Source: Tropicimonas isoalkanivorans
GTDB taxonomy: Bacteria; Pseudomonadota; Alphaproteobacteria; Rhodobacterales; Rhodobacteraceae
Reading direction: 5' to 3'
NCBI RefSeq assembly: GCF_900112335.1
Contig: NZ_FOLG01000007.1
Coordinates: 147,545 to 211,544 of the forward strand
Length of the DNA stretch: 64,000 nt
The notes beneath the pieces are model-generated. The model was not told the origin of the DNA, searched no databases, and saw only the letters and a list, made by a program, of their open reading frames with translations. Made by a program: the position numbers and the translations under genes. This document shows, piece after piece, positions 36,483-44,805 of the stretch; positions within the stretch are counted from its first letter, which is position 1; the number at the start of each line of letters is the position of its first letter.

Positions 36483-38207
36483 TTACGCCGCCCCGTCTTT
36501 GGCCCCCACGCGAGAGGCCTCGATCGCGACGGTCATCGGAAAGAGCAGGTCGATGAACCGCTGCGCGGTGGGCTGCGGCTCATGGTTGGCCAGTCCCGGC
36601 CGCTCGTTCGCCTCGATGAAGATGTAGTCCGGCTTCATCGGGCTGCGGACGATGAAGTCGATCCCCGTCACCGGGATGTTGATTGCCCGCGCACATGCGA
36701 CGGCCGCCTCGATCAACTTGGGATGGGTGACGTCCGTCACGTCCACGATCGTACCGCCGGTGTGCAGGTTGGCCGTCTTCCGGACGGTCACTTCGGTGCC
36801 CTCTGGCAGTACATCCTCATAGGAAAAACCCGCGCCCAGCAGGCACCGCTCGGTTTCCGCATCGAGCGGGATGCGGCTCTCGCCACCGGTTTGCGCGGCG
36901 CGACGGCGGCTCTGCGCCTCGATCAGTTGCAGCGCGGTGTGGATGCCGTCCCCGGCAATGGAGGGGCGACGCCGGATGGCGGAGGCCACGACCTTGTAGT
37001 CGATCACGACGAGCCGCAGGTCCTCCCCCTCCATATAACTCTCGACGATCACGTCCGACGAGATCTCCTGCGCGCGCTTGACGCCCGCCTCCACTTCATC
37101 CGCGGTGCGCAGATCGACCGACACGCCGTCGCCCATCTCGCCGCGCGCCGGTTTGACAACCACCGCGCCGTGCGTCTCGAGGAAGGCGGCGCGGTCCTCA
37201 GAGCTCTCGCCCTCGCACTGTTCGGCGGTCTTGACGCCGGCCGCCGCAACGATGCGGCGCGTCACCCGTTTGTCGTCGCAGATCGACATCGCCACCGCGT
37301 TGGTCAATTCGCTCAGGGCTTCGCGGCACTTGATCCGCCGGCCGCCCATTTGCAGCTCGAACAGCCCCGCCTCGGCATCGATCACGTCCACGAAGATACC
37401 CCGGCGCCGCGCTTCCTTGACGATGATCTGGGCATAGGGGTTCAGCCCCTCCGCCTCCGTCCCGCCGACGAAGAGCGGCTCGTTGATCGGATTCTTGCGC
37501 TTGATGGTGAAGGCCTGGAAGCGCTCGAAACCCAGCTTGTCGTAGAGCGCCATCGCCTCGGTATTGCCGTGCAGCACCGACAAGTCCATCGTCCGGCCGC
37601 CGCGCGACTTGAACTCCTCCGCCAGCCGCAGCACCAGCGCCTTGCCGATGCCGGGATAGCGCGCATGCGGGGAGACGGCCAGGCACCAGAGCGACGTGCC
37701 ATGCTCCGGATCGTTACAGGCCAGCTTGTGATCGACCCCCATGACCGTACCGAGGATCGCGCCGGTCTCGTCCTCTTCCGCGACCAGAACGGTGATCGCC
37801 CGCGCGTCCCGGTTGTTCCAGAAGAAGTGCGGCACGACCTCGACCATGCCGTGCGCGGCGTAGATCGTGTTGATCGCCTCGGCATCCCGCTCGGTGGTCA
37901 GGCGCCGGATGGAAACCCCCACCAGCTTGGAATTCGGCGGCTCGAACTGCTCCAGGTCGAGCCGATAGGAGATGGAGGGATCGAGAAACAGTTCCTGCGG
38001 CGCCTCGGCCAGAACGACCTGCGGGTCGCGGACGTAGAACGCGATGTCCCGGCGGGAGTGCCGCTCGGCCGACAGCGTTTTGGCCAGCGCCTTTGGGTCA
38101 TCGAACGTGTCGCCGAAGATCAGCCGCCCCCAGCCGCAGTCGATGCTGGCATTGGGCGTCGGCCGGTCGTCGTCCGTGCCGGGCTGCGGCTCGGTCATGT
38201 CGGTCAT
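36483..38207 (-). CDS. ngg: N-acetylglutaminylglutamine synthetase
   Basis: Makes the dipeptide N-acetylglutaminylglutamine, precursor of the osmoprotectant NAGGN. The 574-aa protein joins a GNAT acetyltransferase domain (about 85-245, with SPHARYPGIGKALVLRLAEE) to an ATP-grasp ligase domain (about 260-560, with VVKPARGEMGDGVSVDLRTA and GIDFIVRSPMKPDYIFIEAN then ERPGL). This fusion is diagnostic. The ATG at 38207 overlaps the asnO stop (ATGA), so asnO and ngg are coupled. Expected regulation is by osmotic stress. Confidence 0.93.
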   Translation of the reverse strand: MTDMTEPQPGTDDDRPTPNASIDCGWGRLIFGDTFDDPKALAKTLSAERHSRRDIAFYVRDPQVVLAEAPQELFLDPSISYRLDLEQFEPPNSKLVGVSIRRLTTERDAEAINTIYAAHGMVEVVPHFFWNNRDARAITVLVAEEDETGAILGTVMGVDHKLACNDPEHGTSLWCLAVSPHARYPGIGKALVLRLAEEFKSRGGRTMDLSVLHGNTEAMALYDKLGFERFQAFTIKRKNPINEPLFVGGTEAEGLNPYAQIIVKEARRRGIFVDVIDAEAGLFELQMGGRRIKCREALSELTNAVAMSICDDKRVTRRIVAAAGVKTAEQCEGESSEDRAAFLETHGAVVVKPARGEMGDGVSVDLRTADEVEAGVKRAQEISSDVIVESYMEGEDLRLVVIDYKVVASAIRRRPSIAGDGIHTALQLIEAQSRRRAAQTGGESRIPLDAETERCLLGAGFSYEDVLPEGTEVTVRKTANLHTGGTIVDVTDVTHPKLIEAAVACARAINIPVTGIDFIVRSPMKPDYIFIEANERPGLANHEPQPTAQRFIDLLFPMTVAIEASRVGAKDGAA

Positions 38208-39988
38208 CCCTCGATCCCCTGTGCCTGCAGCCACAGCTCCAGCATCGCGACCTGCCACAACTCGGAGCCGCGGAGCCGGGTGATGTGGTCCTTCGGGTTG
38301 GCGAAGAGCGTCTCCAGGTACTCTGGCCGGAAGATCCCGCGCGCCCGGGCGGACTCGTTGGTCAGCGTGTTGCGCACCATCTCCAGATACGGGCCTTCGA
38401 TGTATTTCAACGCGGGCACCGGGAAATAGCCCTTGGGCCGGTCGATCACTTCGCTCGGGATCACCCGCCGCGCCGTCCGCTTCAGGATGCCCTTTCCGCC
38501 ATCGGCCAGCTTGTGCTCCGCCGGGATGCGCCCGGCCAGTTCCACAAGTTCGTGGTCGAGGAACGGTACCCGCGCTTCCAGCCCCCAGGCCATGGTCATG
38601 TTGTCGACCCGCTTCACAGGGTCGTCGACCAGCATGACGTTCGTGTCCTGCCGGAGCGCCTTGTCCACCGGGTCGTCCGCGCCGGGGCGGGCGAAGTGCT
38701 CGCGGACGAAGGCAAGGCTCTCGTCCTTGTCCACCATGTACTCCGGCGCCAGATGTTCAGCGAGCCGCGCATGGGTGCGGTCGAAGAAGGCATCGGCATA
38801 GGCCGCCACCGGGTCGTTGGCGTCGGCCAGCGGCGGGTACCAGTGATAGCCCCCGAACACTTCGTCAGCGCCCTGCCCGGACTGAACGACCTTGATCGTC
38901 TTCGCCACTTCGCGGGAGAGCAGGTAAAAACCGATGTTGTCGTAGGAGACCATCGGTTCCGACATGGCCGCGATGGCGTGCGGCAGGTTCTCCTGCATCT
39001 CCTCGGACGGGATGAAGATCTGATGGTGCTTCGTGCCGTAGTGGTTCGCGATCAGGTCGGAGTACTTGAACTCGTCCCCTTTCTCGCCGTGCGCCTCCTC
39101 GAAGCCGATGGAATAGGTCGCCAGATCTTTCTGGCCCTCCTCGGCCAGCAGCCCGACGATCAGCGAGCTGTCCACGCCGCCCGACAGGAGCACACCAACC
39201 GGCACGTCGGCCACCATGCGGCGCCGGACGGAGGCGCGCAGGCCGTCCAGCAAGATCTCCTCCCAGTCCTCCGCACTGCGGGCCGCGTCCTCCGGGCTGC
39301 GGTCGAAGGTGGGCGTCCAGTAGGTCTGTTCGGAGGCAACGGAGCCGTCCGCGTTCAGAATGCGGATCGTCGCGGGGGGCAGTTTGCGCACACCGGCGAG
39401 GATCGTCCGGGGTGCCGGAACGACCGCGTGCCACGTCATGTAGTGGTGCAGCGCCACCCGGTCGATCGAGGTGTCAATGCCACCCGCCCGTACCAGCGCC
39501 GGCAGGGCGGAGGCGAAGCGCAGGCCCTTTCCCGTCTCGGAATAGTAGAGCGGCTTGATCCCGAAGCGGTCCCGCACGAAGACGGTCCGCCCGGTCTCCC
39601 GCTCACGGATGGCAAAAGCGAACATGCCATTGAACTTCGCAACCGCCTCCGGGCCCCACTCGGCCCAGGCCTTCAGGATCACCTCGGTGTCGGAGTGGGA
39701 GGCGAAGCTGTGTCCCTTCCCCTCCAGTTCCTCGCGCAATTCGGGGTAATTGTAGATGCAGCCGTTGAACGCGATGGTCAGCCCGAGGTGCGTATCCACG
39801 AAAGGCTGCGCGCCGGCCTCGCTCAGGTCGATGATCCGGAGCCGCCGGTGGCCGAAGGCCCAGTCGCCGCGAGCGACGATACCGGCGCTGTCCGGTCCGC
39901 GGCGCGCCATGCAGTCGGCCATGGTCGCCACTGCATCGACATTCGCCGGGCTTCCGTCAAAAGTTATCTCGCCGCAAATGCCGCACAC
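38204..39988 (-). CDS. asnO: N-acetylglutaminylglutamine amidotransferase (asparagine synthase homologue)
   Basis: Amidates N-acetylglutaminylglutamine to NAGGN. The 594-aa protein begins MCGICGEITFDGS with the glutaminase nucleophile Cys2, has ARRGPDSAGIV and FNGCIYNYPELR in the glutaminase domain, and the ATP-pyrophosphatase loop VLLSGGVDSSLIVGLL in the synthase domain, then SGQGADEVFGGYHWYPPL. Asparagine synthase itself is the alternative, but the overlap with ngg settles the role. 232 nt of non-coding DNA precede it. Confidence 0.93.
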   Translation of the reverse strand: MCGICGEITFDGSPANVDAVATMADCMARRGPDSAGIVARGDWAFGHRRLRIIDLSEAGAQPFVDTHLGLTIAFNGCIYNYPELREELEGKGHSFASHSDTEVILKAWAEWGPEAVAKFNGMFAFAIRERETGRTVFVRDRFGIKPLYYSETGKGLRFASALPALVRAGGIDTSIDRVALHHYMTWHAVVPAPRTILAGVRKLPPATIRILNADGSVASEQTYWTPTFDRSPEDAARSAEDWEEILLDGLRASVRRRMVADVPVGVLLSGGVDSSLIVGLLAEEGQKDLATYSIGFEEAHGEKGDEFKYSDLIANHYGTKHHQIFIPSEEMQENLPHAIAAMSEPMVSYDNIGFYLLSREVAKTIKVVQSGQGADEVFGGYHWYPPLADANDPVAAYADAFFDRTHARLAEHLAPEYMVDKDESLAFVREHFARPGADDPVDKALRQDTNVMLVDDPVKRVDNMTMAWGLEARVPFLDHELVELAGRIPAEHKLADGGKGILKRTARRVIPSEVIDRPKGYFPVPALKYIEGPYLEMVRNTLTNESARARGIFRPEYLETLFANPKDHITRLRGSELWQVAMLELWLQAQGIEG

Positions 39989-40220
39989 AGTATCGTCCTT
40001 CCGTTAATTTCGGTCGCCCGGAACCTAAGGAGCCGCCCACGCAAGGTCAAACGAATGCACGGCGCGCGGGTCGCGCGCCTGGAATTGCCCGTTTTGACAG
40101 CACCCTCGGGATACCCCGGTCGCAGCGATGCACAGGCCCGCCACGACGGAGCATATAGGTGTGCCGAAAGAGAAGTCGCGGATTTGCCTGACCCAAGCAG
40201 CGGGCCAACGCTCGCGGAAC

Positions 40221-41453
40221 TCAGGCGGTCGCGCCCACGCCCGCCCGGGCGCGCAGGAAGTGATAGAGAACGTCGATGGCCTGCCCCATGTCCTCCGGCG
40301 CGGCGAATTCGTCCGGGTGGTGGCTGATACCCTCCCGGCACCGGACGAAGAGCATCGCCACCGGGCAGAGGTCCGCCATTGCCGAGGCGTCGTGCGTGGC
40401 CCCGGACATAAGGCTGAAGGGCGTAAGGCCCGCCGCCGTCACCGCACGTTCCAACTCGCGCCGCAACCCCGGGTCGCAGGCCCTGGCCGGCTGCTGGTAC
40501 GTGCGTTCCATCGCCAGCGTGCAGCCGCGCCGCTCAGCCGCCTCCCGCGCCAGCGCCTCCACCTGCACCCGCACATTCGTACGCACGTCGTCGTCCGACG
40601 AGCGCAATTCCACCGTCGCGGAGGCTTCGGCAGGCACCGCATTCACCACGTTGGGGGCAATATCGAGATGGCCGATGGTGCCCACGGCCTCGGGGGTCTC
40701 GCGGCAGATCCGTTCCACGCCGGTCACCAGTTCGGCCGCGGCGCAGAGGGCGTCCTGCCGCAGGCCCATCGGGGTCGTCCCGGCATGGGCGGCGCGTCCG
40801 ACGATGCGCACCGCGTGGCGCTCGATCCCGGCAATCGCCGTCACGATCCCGACCGGGTGATCTTCCGCTTCCAGCAGCGGCCCCTGCTCGATATGGGTCT
40901 CCAGAAACCCCAGCACGGTGGAGGGATCGCGGGCGATGGAGCCGAGGGCGTCGGGGTCTCCGAACCCTGAAAGCGCCTCGCGCAGATGGATACCCGAGCG
41001 GTCCTGCATGTCGAGCACCGACAGGTCGATGGTGCCCGCAAGCGCACGCGGGCCGATCAGGGCCGTAGGGAACCGAACGCCCTCCTCGTCGGCAAAAGCT
41101 AGCACTTCCACGTCGAAGGGCAGCGCCACGTCCCCCAGCCGCTCCAGCGCGAGGATCGGCAACAGCACGCCCATGATCCCGTCATAGGCGCCGCCGCCGC
41201 GAACGCTGTCCTGATGGGAGCCCATCAGGAAGGTGCCGGCTCCCGGCGATGTCCCCAGCCGCCGCCCAATCAGGGTGCCGGCCGCATCCCGGCGCACCTC
41301 CAGGCCCGCCTCTCGCATCCAGCCAGCAACAAGGTCGTTCGCCCGCCGATGCTCCCCGGTGAAGGGCAGGCGCGTCACGCCCGACCCCGCCTCCGAAATC
41401 GCCGCCGCCTCGGCAAGCATTTCCGCCGCGCGTGCTCCCAGATCGTCCGTCAT
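40221..41453 (-). CDS. M20-family amidohydrolase (N-carbamoyl-amino-acid hydrolase / allantoate amidohydrolase type)
   Basis: Zinc-dependent amidase of 410 aa. Metal-site motifs are FLMGSHQDSVRGGGAYDGIM (H and D ligands), FADEEGVRFP (EE), THIEQGPLLEAE and the late SGATHDASAMADLCPVAMLF with GISHHPDEF. These identify the hydantoinase/carbamoylase branch that cleaves N-carbamoyl or ureido amino acids. It overlaps the DUF1028 gene (ATGA) and is divergent from the peptide ABC operon, so its substrate may be imported by that transporter. The specific substrate cannot be read. Confidence 0.85.
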   Translation of the reverse strand: MTDDLGARAAEMLAEAAAISEAGSGVTRLPFTGEHRRANDLVAGWMREAGLEVRRDAAGTLIGRRLGTSPGAGTFLMGSHQDSVRGGGAYDGIMGVLLPILALERLGDVALPFDVEVLAFADEEGVRFPTALIGPRALAGTIDLSVLDMQDRSGIHLREALSGFGDPDALGSIARDPSTVLGFLETHIEQGPLLEAEDHPVGIVTAIAGIERHAVRIVGRAAHAGTTPMGLRQDALCAAAELVTGVERICRETPEAVGTIGHLDIAPNVVNAVPAEASATVELRSSDDDVRTNVRVQVEALAREAAERRGCTLAMERTYQQPARACDPGLRRELERAVTAAGLTPFSLMSGATHDASAMADLCPVAMLFVRCREGISHHPDEFAAPEDMGQAIDVLYHFLRARAGVGATA

Positions 41454-42106
41454 GCCTTCTCCGGCTCCCGTCTTGTCGGCAGGCCCGCCATCCAGTCACG
41501 GTAGTCCGGCGCCCGCGTTTTCTCCAGCAGAGCTGCCAAGCGGTCCACCGGCGCCTCATCGAAATCGACCCGCAGGTCCAGCGGCGCCGCATCCTCGGCA
41601 AGGATCATGAGCGCCGCCGACAGCGTGCCCCGCCGGTCGCTCCCGGCCGCGATCCCGGCGCGAAGGGCTGCGATCAACCGCTCCGCGAAATCGCCCTGCA
41701 CGGACGAAAGCGCCTCCGCCGCGTGCTCGATCACGTCGCGCGCCTTCAGCCAATTGCCAGTAACAATCCACGTCTGCCCGGCAACATGGCCGGTAAAGGG
41801 CAGGTTGTCCTCACCGTGAAACGCCGCCGGGGGGCCGCTCCGCGCCAGCGCCGCAAGCTGCCGCGCGGACCGCCCCGCATCGCCGGAGACGGTCTGCGCG
41901 ACCGCCTCCTCCGCCCCGGCTCCCCGCGCGAGCAGTCCCAGCGCGTCCTCTCCCCAGAGCGTAGAGGGCATCCGGCCTTGCGACGCCGTCAGCCCGAATC
42001 GCGCATCGCCCCGCAGCACCCAAGCGCCGACGCAAAGATTGCCCGTTGCCGCAGCAGCGCCCAAGGCGCCTGTTTGCTCATCGATCGCAAGCAGCGAAAA
42101 AGTCAT
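41450..42106 (-). CDS. DUF1028-family protein
   Basis: A 218-aa protein with the DUF1028 signature from the first residues: TFSLLAIDEQTGALGAAAAT, then WVLRGDARFGLTASQGRMPS and LWGEDAL. I choose the ATG at 42106 because GGAGG lies 6 nt before it, whereas the in-frame ATG at 42112 is directly against that site. This start makes Thr the second residue. I recall DUF1028 being placed with Ntn-type hydrolases, where such a residue could be the nucleophile, but no activity is established here. It overlaps the M20 gene downstream and shares a divergent operator region with the ABC operon. Confidence 0.85.
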   Translation of the reverse strand: MTFSLLAIDEQTGALGAAAATGNLCVGAWVLRGDARFGLTASQGRMPSTLWGEDALGLLARGAGAEEAVAQTVSGDAGRSARQLAALARSGPPAAFHGEDNLPFTGHVAGQTWIVTGNWLKARDVIEHAAEALSSVQGDFAERLIAALRAGIAAGSDRRGTLSAALMILAEDAAPLDLRVDFDEAPVDRLAALLEKTRAPDYRDWMAGLPTRREPEKA

Positions 42107-42127
42107 GCGCATCCTCCTGCGTCAGAT

Positions 42128-42168
42128 TTATCATGAAAATTCTTTGGATGCATAATTTTTCATGATAA
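42128..42168. promoter_or_regulatory. Perfect 12-bp inverted repeat between the DUF1028 and ABC operons
   Basis: TTATCATGAAAA (42128-42139) and TTTTCATGATAA (42157-42168) are exact reverse complements with 17 bases between them. Each arm contains the palindrome TCATGA, and ATGCAT (42149-42154) lies in the spacer. The AT-rich block sits in the 95-nt gap between divergent operons, 22 nt before the minus-strand start and 33 nt before the plus-strand start. The GntR/FCD regulator at 47661 is the likely binder. Confidence 0.75.
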
Positions 42169-42201
42169 TTTCCGGGCAACCAACAAGGGAGCCAATCAGC
42201 C

Positions 42202-43776
42202 ATGAACTTCATACCGCTGACGCGCCGTGCGGTCGGCACGCTCGCCATTGCCGCTATGTCCGTCGCCCTGGGTCTGCCGGCCAAGGCACAAACCCCGCCG
42301 GGCGTTCTGGTGGTCGGTCAGATCGCCGAGCCGAAGTCGCTCGACCCTGCGGCCGTGACCGCCGCCAACGATTTCCGCATCCTTCTGAACATCTATGACG
42401 GCCTCGCCCGCTACAAACCCGGCACGCTGGAGCCGGAACCCGCGCTGGCGGAGAGCTGGGACGTTTCAGAGGACGGGACGGTCTATACTTTCCACCTGCG
42501 CGAAGGCGTGAAGTTCCATGACGGGAGCGATTTTAACGCCGAGGCGGTGAAGTTCAACTTCGACCGCATGCTGGACGAAAACCACCCCTTCCACGACACC
42601 GGCCCCTTCCCGCTGGCCTTCTTCTTTTCCTCGGTGGAGGAAGTGACGGTCGTCGATGACCTGACGGTTGAGTTCAAGCTGTCCGAACCCTACGCCCCCT
42701 TCATGGCGAACATCGCCTACGCCACCGGGCTGATCGTTTCGCCCGCGGCGGTGGAGCAGTACGGCAAGGACTTTGGCCGCCATCCCTCCGGCACCGGTCC
42801 GTTCAAGTTCGCCGAGTGGCGCTCCAACGAGGCCGTGGTGGTCGAGAAGAACCCTGACTATTGGGACGGCGCCCCGCCGCTCGATGCGGTCGTCTTCCGC
42901 CCGATCACCGATGCCAACACCCGCACCGCCGAGATGCTCTCCGGCGGGATCGACGTCATGGTGGAGGTGCCGCCGGATGCGTTGTCGGAATTCGAGAACG
43001 ACCGCTACAAAATTCTCGAAGCCGCAGGGCCACACGTCTGGTTCCTCATCCTGAATGCCAAGGAAGGACCGTTCTCCGACGTGCGCGTCCGGCAGGCCGC
43101 CAACCTTGCGATCAACAAGAAGGCGATTGTCGAGAACGTGCTGGAAGGCACCGCCGAGATCGCCGCCGGCCCCACGCCGCCCGCCTTCGGCTGGGCCTAT
43201 AACGACGAGCTGGAGCCCTATCCCTACAACCCCGAACGCGCCAAGGAACTGATCGCCGAAGCCGGCGCAGAGGGCGCGGAACTGACGTTCTACGTCACCG
43301 AGGGTGGCTCCGGGATGCTGGACCCGGTTCCCATGGGCACCGCGATCCAGGCCGACCTGGAGGCCGTGGGCTTCGACGTGAAGATCGAGACCTACGAGTG
43401 GAACACGTTCCTGGGAGAGGTGAACCCCGGCCTCGAAGGCAAGGCCGACATGGCCGAGATGGCCTGGATGACGCAGGACCCGGACACCCTGCCCTTCCTT
43501 GCCCTGCGCACCGGCGCCTGGCCGGAAGAAGGTGGGTTCAACTCCGGATACTACTCCAATCCCAAGGTCGACGAACTGCTCGAAAAAGCCCGCGTCTCGA
43601 CCAGCCAGGATGAGCGCGCGGAACTCTACAAGGAGATGCAGACGATCGTCCAGGAGGAGGCGCCCTGGGTTTTCGTCGCGAACTGGAAGCAGAACGCGGT
43701 GACGTCCGCCACGGTTGAGAACCTGCAACTTGAACCCTCGTTCTTCCTCATCCTCCGGGACGTAGCGAAGAACTGA
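42202..43776 (+). CDS. Peptide-type ABC transporter, periplasmic binding protein (SBP family 5)
   Basis: A 524-aa exported protein (signal peptide about 1-30, ending PAKAQ) with family 5 signatures EPKSLDPAAVTAANDFRILL, LAESWDVSEDGTVYTFHLRE and GVKFHDGSDFNAEAVKFNFD. It captures the ligand in the periplasm for the permeases that follow. DppA/OppA-type proteins bind di- or oligopeptides, but the family also covers other small solutes; the nearby amidohydrolase hints at modified amino acids. First gene of the operon, 33 nt after the palindromic operator. Confidence 0.92.
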   Translation: MNFIPLTRRAVGTLAIAAMSVALGLPAKAQTPPGVLVVGQIAEPKSLDPAAVTAANDFRILLNIYDGLARYKPGTLEPEPALAESWDVSEDGTVYTFHLREGVKFHDGSDFNAEAVKFNFDRMLDENHPFHDTGPFPLAFFFSSVEEVTVVDDLTVEFKLSEPYAPFMANIAYATGLIVSPAAVEQYGKDFGRHPSGTGPFKFAEWRSNEAVVVEKNPDYWDGAPPLDAVVFRPITDANTRTAEMLSGGIDVMVEVPPDALSEFENDRYKILEAAGPHVWFLILNAKEGPFSDVRVRQAANLAINKKAIVENVLEGTAEIAAGPTPPAFGWAYNDELEPYPYNPERAKELIAEAGAEGAELTFYVTEGGSGMLDPVPMGTAIQADLEAVGFDVKIETYEWNTFLGEVNPGLEGKADMAEMAWMTQDPDTLPFLALRTGAWPEEGGFNSGYYSNPKVDELLEKARVSTSQDERAELYKEMQTIVQEEAPWVFVANWKQNAVTSATVENLQLEPSFFLILRDVAKN

Positions 43777-43857
43777 CGGTTCCGCCGGGCACGATTATTC
43801 GGCCGTAAGATCGCTCCGAAATTTCGTGTCCGGCGGACAGCCAAGGGAACCGCGCCA

Positions 43858-44805
43858 TTGGGCAGCTACATCCTCAAGCGCCTGCTCGCCGCGATCCCGG
43901 TGATCCTCGGGATCACCGTCATCGTGTTCCTCATCATGTCGCTGATCCCCGGCGACCCGGCGACCGCCATCCTGGGCTCCTACGCCACGCCGGAGAACGT
44001 GGAGAAGCTGAACCGCGACCTCGGCCTCGACAAGCCTCTGGTGCAACAGTATTTCATCTGGCTCGGCAACATGCTCCAGGGCGATTTCGGCCGGTCCTTC
44101 TCGCTCAATCGACCGGTTCTGGATGAGGTCCTCGAGCGGTTCGGCGCGACCCTCGTGCTTGCCGGTACGTCGCTGGTGATCTGTTCGATCCTCGGCATCA
44201 TCGCTGGTGTCGTCTCCGCTGCCCGGCAATACGGGGTTGCAGACAAGGCGATCACATTCATCGTGCTGATCGGCATTTCCATTCCCTCCTTCTTCCTCGG
44301 CATGATGATGATCCTGCTCTTTGCGGTGAACCTGCGCTGGCTGCCGGTCTCGGGGATGTACGCGATCTATGGCGGGGGTGACCTGCCCGACCTGATCCGA
44401 CACCTCCTCATGCCCGCCACCGCTCTCGCGGTGGTCGCCACCGGCGTCATTGCGCGCCTCTCCCGGTCCGCGATGCTGGAAGTGCTGCGGCAGGACTTCA
44501 TTCGCACCGCCCGCGCAAAGGGCGTGACGGAACGTAACGTGATCTGGCGACACGCGCTCAAGGCCGCAATGGTCTCGATCATTCCGGTAATCGGTGTGCA
44601 GGCGGGCTTCGTGCTGTCCGGCGCGGTCTATATCGAGACGGTCTTCCAATGGCCAGGTGTGGGCCGGATGCTTGTCACCGCGATCCTCACCCGGGACATC
44701 CTGCTGGTCCAAGGCGGCGTGGTGATCGTGGCCGCCTGCTACGTGCTCTTCAACCTGGCGGTGGACGTGGCGCAGAGCCTGCTCGACCCGAGGGTGACGA
44801 CATGA
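43858..44805 (+). CDS. ABC transporter permease, DppB type
   Basis: A 315-aa inner-membrane permease with six helices: IPVILGITVIVFLIMSLIPG at the N-terminus and the transporter-coupling EAA loop (VLRQDFIRTARAKGVTERNV, then WRHALKAAM). The start is TTG at 43858 with AAGGGAA 8 nt upstream; no early ATG or GTG gives a full first helix. An 81-nt gap separates it from the binding-protein gene. The stop overlaps the next start (ATGA). Confidence 0.9.
   Translation: MGSYILKRLLAAIPVILGITVIVFLIMSLIPGDPATAILGSYATPENVEKLNRDLGLDKPLVQQYFIWLGNMLQGDFGRSFSLNRPVLDEVLERFGATLVLAGTSLVICSILGIIAGVVSAARQYGVADKAITFIVLIGISIPSFFLGMMMILLFAVNLRWLPVSGMYAIYGGGDLPDLIRHLLMPATALAVVATGVIARLSRSAMLEVLRQDFIRTARAKGVTERNVIWRHALKAAMVSIIPVIGVQAGFVLSGAVYIETVFQWPGVGRMLVTAILTRDILLVQGGVVIVAACYVLFNLAVDVAQSLLDPRVTT

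Noticed and set aside
38093..40327. Long open frame antisense to asnO
   Set aside because: Shadow of a gene with intact catalytic motifs on the other strand; composition is typical of GC-rich antisense frames.
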